From: Owenia fusiformis
Lineage: Eukaryota; Annelida; Polychaeta; Sabellida; Oweniidae
Direction of reading: 5' to 3'
Assembly (NCBI GenBank): GCA_903813345.2
Contig: CAIIXF020000012.1
Coordinates: forward strand, 33,308,572-33,372,571
DNA length: 64,000 nucleotides
In this document: in pieces, positions 21,890-32,300 of the stretch
How the letters are laid out: each line of letters opens with the position of its first letter
Numbering within the stretch: the first letter of the stretch is position 1
Translations under genes and position numbers: made by a program
Notes under the pieces: model-generated
Database searches by the model: none
What the model was told of the DNA's origin: nothing
The model's input: the letters and a program-made list of their open reading frames with translations, nothing else

Positions 21890-24800
21890 CTGAAAGATGA
21901 ATATATAGTCATGAGTTCAATTTTTTCATCATGGGCTGAAGTTTCTGAGAGATGAATGTATTAAATTACTAGTAATAATAAGATCAGTTTTCGAATCATT
22001 GAACTCATGCAATTTCCTGATAAGCAGAAGTCAAATGCAAATATGAAATCTATTTGTGAAAGAAAAATGTATTACTTAACTAGTAATGGTAAGTTCTGTA
22101 GGGGTGTCTCAATTGGTTCTCAATTGACCAACCCTTTAGAAAAATATCACCAGCTAAACTTCGTCAATATCTCTGAATATGTTATTTTTCTGTCATCAAT
22201 AAAGTTAAGACAACAACTATTCCTTTAACTTACTTCCAAGAGGGCAGGATGACTCTTCATATCCTTTAGGTTCTTCTGTGGTAGATTCTTCATCTTTGCT
22301 TCCTTCAGGTTTTACTGGCTCACATGTCTTCACCTTTGTAGCTTTACAGGGACAAGGGCAAGCTGAATTAAATATTAAATAAACATTTCATATGTGGTAT
22401 GTCATTTCATATCATATGTGGAACCAATTAAAACAAGATTAATATGTTCTGTTTTATTTTCTTATTACTTTTCTGTGTAAACATTTATGACCTCTGCAAC
22501 AATCTTTCAAATAGATCATTAATTTTGAATCCAACTGATCTATTGCAAAGGTAGTATACAAAAGATAAATTTATTGATATTTTTTTTATTTTCATAAGTG
22601 GTAAAAGAAGAAATCTTTTTGACTAGAGCTATCCACACAATATACACTGCGTTTCCAAATCTCTTTGGTTTGGCTTCCCATCTCTCAAAGTTTTCTAAAT
22701 TTTTTGTTGCTTAATTCCTTTGTGTTGACCTGTGTATTCATAAATTGTGTATTTTGTCATCATACATCATCTTACCCTTTATTTGATCTTGTATCCACTT
22801 AACATATAGAGCTATATTCATCATTCTGCTGTTAATGCCTGGTTTTCCTGATTCATGGACTCCAACCTGACATGGCTCGTCCTTACCTATACAAAGTAAA
22901 AAATTAGCCTTCTCATTCATGCTAGTGTATATTAAAACTCCATGGTTTCTACAACGATAAGGGCACTGGCAGTTTTTTCACTTTGGATTTTATTGGTTTC
23001 TAAGTGAATATCTTCTTTTATTATATACCCAATATGTAACACTAATCCTGATTGGTCAATACCTAGTCACGTGTTCCGAAATAGATTTACTATTTCCCTC
23101 GGAAAGTTATATTCCCTCAAATGTGACGTCAGCGGGAATATACATTTGAACTATTGCCCGCTGACGTCACAATTGCAAGTTCTATTACCCTTGGAAACGT
23201 CTGCGCATCATCACTGTGCAGACGAAAAACAGAAAAATGGAGGATGAGCACAAACACAAATCAACTTCGTTCACCATGACAGACGTGCGTGAACGATACA
23301 ATATAAGCAACGTGTATAAAGTTCCCTAAGCTCAATACGTCTGTGTAATTTCAAGTGTTATGATAATCTATTCCGCGTGTTAAACGCGATTGAATTTGTC
23401 AAGTGAGAGTCTCAGAGGCAAAAATTTCTGTTGAGCATCTGATGACGTCACAGCTTATAATGCTAACAATGGACCCGGGAGGGGGCTTTCTAAGCCGTTT
23501 TGGCCTTCGCAGAGGAAACGGGACAAGAGTCAGTATAGGGTATATAATAAAACAAATAGTGACTGCCTAATTTCGAGCAATAGTGTAAATGATTTCCCCT
23601 TGGGAATATCCTCTACAATGTACTATTCCCTCAGCCTGCGGCTTCGGGAATAGTACATTGAAGAGGATATTCCCTCGGGGAAATAATTTACACTATTGCC
23701 CTCAATGGCAGTCACTATTTGTATAATGTTTCCCTTATTAGTGTCACTATTCGTAACTTTAAAAAAAAATTTGCTTCAGAAATCCTACCATTTTTCTTTG
23801 AACTTGCTATCCATGGTCCACCTGAGTCGCCACCTCCTGTAATATGAGGTTCAACCACAGAACATATTCCCTTCATGGCTTTACAATCTTCAATTGTATC
23901 TGATCTCTTTTTTAAAGTCTCCTGATATTTTCCCTTTTTACCAGGTAGGTGTTTTCCCCAACCATAAGCTGTAACATTGCATCCGTTTGCTGGGACTTTG
24001 GTCGACAAACTTATTGGGCCAATCTTGCCTGGGACATATTTCACACAGCGGGAAAGTTTCACCAGTGCGATATCAGGCATCCAGTTATTTGTCGCTTTTG
24101 CATCTTTATGTATTTTATATGTGAATGTATCTTTTTGTCCTGTTTTGAAAACTACAACTCCTTTCTTGTCAGTTGTATTGTGAACACCAAGTGAGACTTT
24201 ATTTATTTCCTTTCTGTAATAGAAAAGTACTGGAAATGAGATGAATTAGAGCATTTTAATATTCATCATAACAATTTCAAATGCTGGGTCAAATGATCTT
24301 GAAACTTAAAAAAAACATTGCTAAATTATGTAAATGGATAAATGCAAGGGGCTCAAGCATTTCAAACTCTAGACCTCATGGTTACAGAGCAAGAGCCTAG
24401 GTCAGGGTGATCAGTGCTCTCTACTGCTCCACAACCCCAAAAAAAGGTTGCTTGCATCAGCAAATTTGAAAAGACTTGAACAGGGGTTTATGCTCAAATA
24501 CACTAGAGGTACATGTAACATTCATACACACATTCACACACACAATTAGCTAAGAACGTCCTCAATGCATTTGTGTGTAGCATGAAGAGAATCTGTCTTG
24601 CATGCAGATAACATACCCAATTTGGAAGCAGTGAATGGCATGAAGAAAAGGTGTCTCACACTAGTGTAAATAACATACCCAATTTTGAAGCACACACACT
24701 TAGCTAAGACCGTCCTCAATGCATTTGTGTGAAGAGAATGTGTCTCACACTAGTGTAAATAACATACCCAATTTTAAAACAGTGAATGGCAGCAAGAATA

Positions 24801-25353
24801 TAACAATTATTGATGAGTGTTCCTCCGCATATTTCACCATTTGGGTCAACAAGATGTACCATCCATGGATGCTCAAGATCTCCAGCATTTTCATCTGTTA
24901 AAGTATGATATACATATAATGTGTGTGATGAGGAACATAATATTATACTCACAATTTTATTAGCAGTTGTTCTTCTTTTTGCATATAGTTTTGTAACTAT
25001 AATCTTTTTTCCCTTTGACACTAAGTTTTAATTTCCTGACATATTTGTATGAGACATTATGCACATTGTACATTTTCATTGTAGCTTTTCATATTTCATG
25101 ATATCAGTAATATACTTTCCTTTCTTTTATCCTTTCTACAGAAATTTGCTTCAATCTGTACAGAAAACGGTATTTTATTATTTTTGATAGCAGAGTAGAG
25201 AATTATAGTGTTGGCCTCTGATGGTGCCAATCAATTAATTGCAACTTAACATTAATAATTCTTACTTGGTTCAAGTATTCTCTTGTTCCGTGCTCCAAAT
25301 GTCATTGACATCAGCATGCACAATGATATTGCCAAAATCATCCTGAGCTGCAT
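21291..25353 (-). CDS. Gene A: secreted trypsin-like protease with C-terminal vWA domain
   Basis: There are six exons on the minus strand: 25353-25266, 24894-24768, 24213-23789, 22886-22776, 22362-22234 and 21889-21291. All junctions are GT..AG and the frame closes at 492 aa. Residues 1-20 are a signal peptide (a second in-frame Met at residue 5 could also start). NKR|ILEP at 24-29 is a dibasic activation site. The trypsin domain spans about 26-248, with His67 (AAIHC), Asp119 (PDIALVKL) and Ser202 (GGGDSGGPW). An acidic linker follows (251-293, opening CPCPC), then a vWA domain (295-485) with the MIDAS motif DVSGS at 302-306. The enzyme is probably an extracellular protease, with the vWA domain binding a divalent cation and a partner; that is inference from domains. 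The order trypsin-vWA is the reverse of complement factor B/C2. AATAAA lies downstream at 21074-21079. The last trypsin part is on a separate exon here, unlike the other three paralogs. Substrate is unknown. Confidence 0.85.
23016..23552. mobile_element. MITE with perfect 15-bp TIR in gene A intron 3
   Basis: TTTTATTATATACCC at the left and GGGTATATAATAAAA at the right are exact reverse complements. Inside, GTGACGTCAGCGGG (23123-23136) and CCCGCTGACGTCAC (23157-23170) form a perfect 14-bp stem, each arm with a TGACGTCA (CRE-type) site. Confidence 0.75.
23552..23724. mobile_element. Long palindrome / foldback MITE
   Basis: ACAAATAGTGACTGCC...GGCAGTCACTATTTGTA arms meet at CCTGCGGCTTCGG, with GGATATTCCC and GGGAATAGTACATTG stems. 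The two arms are nearly complementary along about 170 bp. It abuts the preceding element and lies 65 bp from the donor of gene A exon 3. Confidence 0.8.
24360..24440 (-). mobile_element. Possible tRNA-like SINE remnant
   Basis: On the minus strand TGGAGCAGTAGAGAGCAC and GGTCTAGAGTTTGAAATGC are spaced like weak A and B boxes. It is decayed; the call is tentative. Confidence 0.3.
24608..24790 (-). repeat. Partial tandem duplication of gene A exon 2 end
   Basis: The exon 2 terminus with its donor (…CATTCACTG…ATTGG|GTATG) is present at 24768 onward. It recurs at 24610-24640, encoding AIHCFQIG followed by the same donor, and in part at 24672-24690. GTGTCTCACACTAGTGTAAATAA links the copies. Confidence 0.7.
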
Positions 25354-26165
25354 TTAGTGCATACAGATTCACCAACAATATTTTGATTTTTGATGAACAT
25401 TAGAATATAAAAGGAGGACATTTTAGATAAAAGCATTTATTATTTTATTAATTATTTGCTTTATAACATACAGTTTTGATTGTTTTTATTGAATTATGTT
25501 GAGAGTAATCGCTTAACTGGACATTAAAGCACTATTTTTGCATCTCTATTATTTGAACATCTGCTGTTGTAGAAATATTTATGATCTCGTGAACAGTTTA
25601 CGTTGTATTGTTGTTCAGGTCTGTAATATATAAATGAAATAAAAACTCATTGATTAAATATGTTTATTGTTGTTTTCAATGTACTTCAGTAATGTTTTTA
25701 CAAATAACTTGGTTTGAGGAATAAAGTGAATTATAGCTTTATCTTTCTCAATTTGGATTGTAATATTGCTTCCTGGTTGTTAGAATATTTTTTGTGTTTT
25801 TAATCATATTATGGTGCTCCTTTTTCTTTTTTACTGTATTTTGTAAAGCTTTTCAATTTTCCCGCCTTTGGAACTTTAGCTTCCACATTTATATCCCCAA
25901 ACTGTCGATATCATTACAACAATGATTTTCAAGGTAATTTCAGTGTGTCTCTGTGTGAATCAAGCATAGAATTTAGAATAATGCAAAATTGAAATTATGC
26001 AGCAAAACAACACAAGATTATGTGGGAGAAAATACAAATCTAGCAAATTTTTTGTTATTAAAACATATCCCATACAAATGTAATTCTAGGATCTATGATA
26101 AAGTTATTTAGTGAGTCACGTATTTGATTAATATTTTCTTCTAATTGTATAATGTGTCAGCAATG
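25354..26165. other. Spacer between gene A start and the CCP exon of gene B
   Basis: This 0.8-kb AT-rich spacer should hold the promoter of gene A. On the minus strand a TATAAAG sits at about 25462. TGGATTGTAATATTG near 25757 resembles TGGATTGTGATATTGG near 51805 upstream of gene C. No other exon seen. Confidence 0.45.
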
Positions 26166-26395
26166 TCAACCATCCACTTGAAATTCGGTCCGATACATTC
26201 TGCAATCTGGGGGAACTATATCTGGCTTCCATTTTCCGCGTGATGTACATAAGAATTGCATAATTCCTGTTGGATTTGTTGGAATATATTGAAATTTGCA
26301 TTTTACAATGACGACATCACCAGCTCTGTTATTGGTGAGAGAGCCACTGGTAAGAACCATGTCATCTTTGAGTGTGAAGTCCGTGCATCTTTCTC
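26166..26395 (-). CDS. CCP/sushi exon (last exon of gene B)
   Basis: The acceptor is ttgttttag. The exon opens with the first CCP cysteine (ERCTDF), has the second at VIVKC, the third at QFLC and the fourth at PPDC, with the conserved Trp in GKWKP. That is the canonical four-cysteine complement control protein fold, although only this one module is present. It is 60-70% alike by eye to the CCP exon at 52619-52866 (shared MVL.SGSL and NRAGD/SRAGD blocks). A short tail after the module ends in a stop at 26166. It could instead belong to a lost gene between A and B, since it sits only 0.8 kb upstream of gene A's start. Confidence 0.8.
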
Positions 26396-29300
26396 CTAAA
26401 ACAAAGAAAATGATACAAAATTCACTGAGCCACATATAGAATCCTTTATAATACTTCTTATAGTTTAGATTCTAATTCAAACAGATGTAATTCATAGAAT
26501 GAAATAACTATGGGTAATAGGTTAAACAACATCATTTTTACGATTGAGATTTAAAGTAAACACTTTGAAAATGACTCTTTAAAACACATTTTGCACAATC
26601 AAATTGGCTTTATATAATGCTCTAAATAAGCAGACATAATTTGTATGCATGGAAGGATAGTAACATTTGAAGGGTCATAGTTATTATTTGAAACTTTGAT
26701 TGACTGAAGGGTTGATATGAATTGTCTAAAATGAAAAGAAAACTTAGAAGCTGTCATATATAGAAGTCCTAGCAATTACAAAAGAAGAGGCTCGATAGAG
26801 AGAGCTTTTTAGATGAGTACAACTTTTTTATTTTCTACACGATCATTATGGAATTTTCAGACAATATCGGAGGTGTGATGAATTTTTATATTCTAAAATA
26901 TTATTGTTGAATTATGAAAAACGCATTTTGTAGAACTTTTTTGGCGAAGCGATGAAATTCCATCTTATATTTTGTACCGTTTTTCAGTGCGTAAATAGAA
27001 TGACTTAACGTTTTTAAGCAGCAAAATAACATATATCGTAACCACATAATAAAGCAAAGTCTTATTTTCTGTAAAGAAATCGTGATTCGATCCATGAGAA
27101 GTATGTCTTAAAATTGATGAGAAAAATGGTTACATTTTTTCAACATTTTTGAGCGATCTCTTTAGTAGAATTTTACTTGTGTTAGATAGAGGTCGTCTCG
27201 CAAAACCATTATGTGCAATTTTCTCTTAAAATTGATTATCTTTGGAAATGTTTCACTCGACGAAAATTAGATGTCGTTGCCATGTCGTCTATGGATGGTC
27301 TATTTTTCTTAAGTAATTCCAAGGCCCCGAACGTACCGCGTTCGTAATTTCAATGTTTTCTGCGTTCGGCCTTTTATCGTAAACTGTTCTATCATCATTG
27401 ATGAAAAAGAAGGGTGCGCGAACTTTGAATTTATTCAGTGTGGGGGTTACCCTTCCCCCATTTGACATGAAGGCCAGAGCTGAATATGACAGCACATGTT
27501 AGTGAATGATTGGTAAGTGAAAACAATCTATCTTTATAACGGAATATATTCCCTATAGTTAAGTGGATTTCTGGTCACGAAACAAATAAATACTAGATAT
27601 AGTCTGATAGTAACAGTTCAAACAAAGCTTGTCCCCGTCTGTTTTGATTGTTTGACCGGGAAACCAATGGGGTCTTCTCATCTGCATAATCAAGTCACCT
27701 TATATCGCACTATTAGAGCTGGGTAACTGGTAAGCAGAAAACACAATCGCCACTTCAAGTACATTTCACTGTTTTTTCTTGCGCTTTTTTCTTAGCTCTC
27801 ATTTATGTGTCATACGTTTAGTCAATCAATTGTTTGTAGCTGAGCTAACGATTTGAACGGATTGCAATGAAATGACCTTTATGCGGTCTGGCTACGTACG
27901 GCCTGTTGATTTCTACGGGGACCGCAGAAATTAACAAATATTGTAACTCCGAGTTATAAAATCTACGGCTTCCCTTCACTGATATAATTTATCTGAGGTC
28001 TACTTACGGCCACTGTGCGACAAATGTGACTGGGGAGTAAATTGGTCTGCGGTTGACGTAGTCGCCTTTCAAGTTAAGTATTGAGATTTCTATTCTAACC
28101 TTCACTTAAGAAACATAACATTAACTAGGATGTGGCTCTGCGGCTGCTGCAGAAAAACCGAGTGTATTATTTACATACAATAATGTTATCGTATATACAT
28201 GCTGGTTGCCAAAATGTGGCTCTGCGGCTGTGTCGCCGCTGGACAATATACAAAAATGTTTATAATGGACAATTGATAAGCTTTCTCGATAATGTAGTAA
28301 TAACAAATCGCATTTCAAAATTAAAAACTTTCCGACCACCTGTAAAACCTTTTCTATCTTTAGCATCACAAATTCATTAATGCCCATTATTATTCTGTTG
28401 AGAACATGATGCTAAAAATCTTTGAAATCCTAAACAATTGAGGATAAGGAAAAAGTTTTGTCCGAAAAAATGTCATAAACATTTTGAAGACATAGACTTA
28501 GTTTATCTCGCCGCTTAGAGCCTAAGTGATCTTATTCATTAATACATACACCGTTCACTCAGTAATACTGCATTTACAATTACCGTTCTATTTTCATAAC
28601 GTTAAACGACCAAATAGAAATCATTTTCTTGCTAATTCGTACTACGTGACTCAAACGCAATAAAATACATTTCTTGTATAGTGATAAGACCTGATACATT
28701 TCAATTTATTTTAGTATTCCCACGATTTGTTATGGGGTAATGACCATAGATGAATTTTATTTGTAATTATGATGGCTAGTTTTTAGTCGAGTTACAGCAC
28801 TAGTACTTCCATTGGCTGACATGTTTAAACTAACACTTCTCCCTACAATGTACAACAGTTTTTAATGCATGTAGGGATACACCCATTGCAAGCAGAAACA
28901 CCGCACTTCAATTTGTACAGCAGTAAGGGTCGAGCACATGTTGTAAAAGCTGTATACCGAATTTTCCCTCAAATATTTGTAAAAGTTGTTTCAATTTAAA
29001 GGCTGGATTTGAGATAACGTATAAGCCTTGTGAGACGTGACCTATATATATAACACAGGAGTCGATTTAATATTTTACGCTCACACATATCTGACATAGC
29101 CTAACATGTTATAAATTGAGAGATTACAAAATATATGCAATTAGCATTTATATCACAGTTAGCTAGAACAACCATTTCGCGACAATTAGCCCACGTTATG
29201 GCTGGGTCACATAGGTGTCTGGCCGATTGAGTGTTTTGTTCAAAATTGTATTTGTTTGAAACAAAATACTCAATCGGCCGAGGGCCGACCGATGAATCGC

Positions 29301-32300
29301 AGCAAATATGAACCTGACATTATGTAACGTTCCCTTTTTTACAAATACAATGTATCTTGGGCTTTCTTATATTTTGATATTGGTTGCTTATTTTCACGGC
29401 TTGATTGACGCACAAATATTTTGATTGTACGTGCTCATGACAGGTTTAGGCATTAATGGGTGACAACGTCTGTCAAAATATTGCACGTCGGTTGTGTTGA
29501 CGTGATTTATGACTGAATACATATTAAAACTAGTACTGCTTTTGAAAAGTTTTTAAAAAAGTATGGAAGAGTCTAACCTGCTCGTTAAAGATATTAAGTT
29601 GTATTATGTATTGTACACGTAACTACATTAATTGTATGTACCTACATTGTAACACAACGGTGTTGCATGGTGTACTTAGTAATGTTTATGCGCATTAGCA
29701 ATGTCATGAACAAAATTGAGCAGAATGTGATCCCCTCGATTTTTGTGAATTTCTAATTTCAGGGACTTTCTCTCAAAACAGACCCCAAGTTAGTCATGGA
29801 AACACTTTCTTAATCTCTCAAGCAACTTTAAGGTAGATGTGTTTTTTGGGAATTTTTATAGTCTAATTTTAACGAAGCCACACATTACTTTCAAATATGG
29901 ACCTCTTTCCAATGTTGTCTACAACTTTCAGTTTTGCATAAAGACTGCACTATTGTAGTGAGAAAAGAGTGTGGACAATATTTCGTTTATAAAATGTATG
30001 AAAACGAGAAAATCCAGTGACTTACTTTTTAAAAATAAAAAATAAGTCGGCTACTTCATTTTCCAATTTTTATATAACGTTCACTACGCTCTTATCTGGT
30101 TACCTTTAGTGTACTCTTTGTGTAAATGTGAAAGATGTAGAGAGCGTATGAAAAATACGCCTCGCACTTTTTGTCAGATTTCAGACATAATTAACTTCAA
30201 GGTAATATACAAATTGGGAAAGAAATTGCCATCAATATATTCCAGAAAAGAAACATATTGATATGGTCTTTGTTGATTGAACATCGTTTAGATAATATTA
30301 GTATTGAAACATCACTGAGGGCGGTCCCAACAAAATCTCTATATGTCAACCTTGCTTGAAGCATCAAATTGATTAATTTGAGTGTTCACGGAATGTGTGT
30401 GTCAACGATGGATGCTTTTTGTTTGATACGTTTATTTCGTACACTCGTATGATTGATATAATCAATAACTTCAAAAATACATGCTCAATCTAGAATGTTT
30501 TGTTAATTAGGGGTACAATGTTTAGGACACTAAAGACTAAAAGAGTTTTTATGTTCACAATGATTATACAGTATGTATTACATTCAAGGACAGGTTGACC
30601 GAACAAGCTCGAACATTTAGCACGCATCAATGAATATGTACGTAACATATAACAACTGAATACACTCCCTGGAGTGAATTGAACTTACACTTGTACAGAA
30701 TCGGTTTCCGTGTTCAGCCTCGTACTTGAAGCACAGTTGAATTTAGAAACATATTATAACGAATGCGTCAGGTCTAATAAGTCTCAGCAACGTACCCAAA
30801 AGCAAAAGCGACCGACCCAAGACGGGAAAGGCTACAGTTGTCTGTGATGCTTCTGAAAGCTGGCACATCACAAATCAAGAGTGAGTATGCCCCCCCCCCC
30901 ACCCCAATAACGTTTGAAAGGTCGTATAAAGTGCGACCACTCGTACCTCTCATCCTCTCATGATATCATGATACACATAATTGTTTTTGGATATTGCTTT
31001 TGTGTGGGTCAAGTAAATTGGAGCATTTGGTTGAGAGGTGTTATCATTTATGCCCTCCATTTATTAATAGGGACGGAATAAGTCACTACAAAACTCCAGA
31101 TGAAAACGTCATAAGGTACAGCTGGAAAGTAACATTTTGGTAAAACATTTCTATACCTGCACATGTTATTTTCTGGTACAAAATAAAGTATGAAGGCATG
31201 TGTCAATTTCCTTGCTTTTTTAAGGAAAGTATCATTACATTGTCTTCTTTTAGAGTATCTGGTAGGAGTTCAATGGGAACTCCAGGACATTCCGATATTC
31301 CACACTTTCTATTTTTCTTTCAAAGTTTTCAGACAACACAGGAACTATCATTGACCTGTTTCCAGGTTTACTAAAAATAGACAGTGTAATAATCCTTTCC
31401 TGAAAAAAGCAAGGAAATACACACATGACTTCATACTTAATTTTGTACCAGAAAATAACATGTGCAGGTATATACTAGCAATTTTTTACCAAAATGTTAC
31501 TTTCCAGCTGTACCTTAAACTGGTCTGTATAGGATTTTTACATAAACTGTTTCAATATGGTCATTTGATTGCTTAGTTTTAAATTCAAAGTACTCCCAAA
31601 CATTTCTGTTTTGACTGTAGCTTCATTCAAGATAGTTGCCGACATTCTTTCGTTTTCGAAAACTACCGATTTCTGCTAAACTAAGTTGAATAGTACTAAT
31701 AACGTCATTTCATCTTATTTCCACATACTGGTCAAGTCGATATAGTAAATTCTAATACGATACGTGAAGTCACAATAGCTACAACAATTGAATTAATGGT
31801 CTTTATTGGAATATGTATGGCCGCCAAAATTCATAAATACAAAGAGTAGTACAATAACGTCATTTCGAAGGGCAATATACTGAAATATTGGATTGAGCGC
31901 CGAAGGCCCAAGGTCCAATATTTTTCTATATTGCTCGCAGAAATGACGTTACTACGAGTATTACCACCGTTAATGACCAGAGCTGAAATAGCAAGAAAAC
32001 CTTACGCGCTGAACGATATCTAATTTCTCGGGGAAAATTGCCGATTGTAAAATGCATTATCCTATACCAAGTAGAGTTTTAGGAAGATAAGTTGGTAATA
32101 TATATCCCGTATCCTGATTTTGAGGTTTCCATATCCAGAACCTCCAAATCTCCCGCCATATCTCCCGCTTCGGTGCATATCTTCCCGCTTCCGGTGCATA
32201 TCTTCCCGCTTCCGGTAATGCAATAAAATGACTTTGCATATGAATGATTTGTTTATTTTCACACCTTGTACTATTGAAATGGCCATATGCTCCTGAAAAC

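Noticed and set aside
27289-27495. 68-codon minus-strand frame with some protein-like composition
   Set aside because: No recognised domain, no clear splice sites, and no neighbouring exon.
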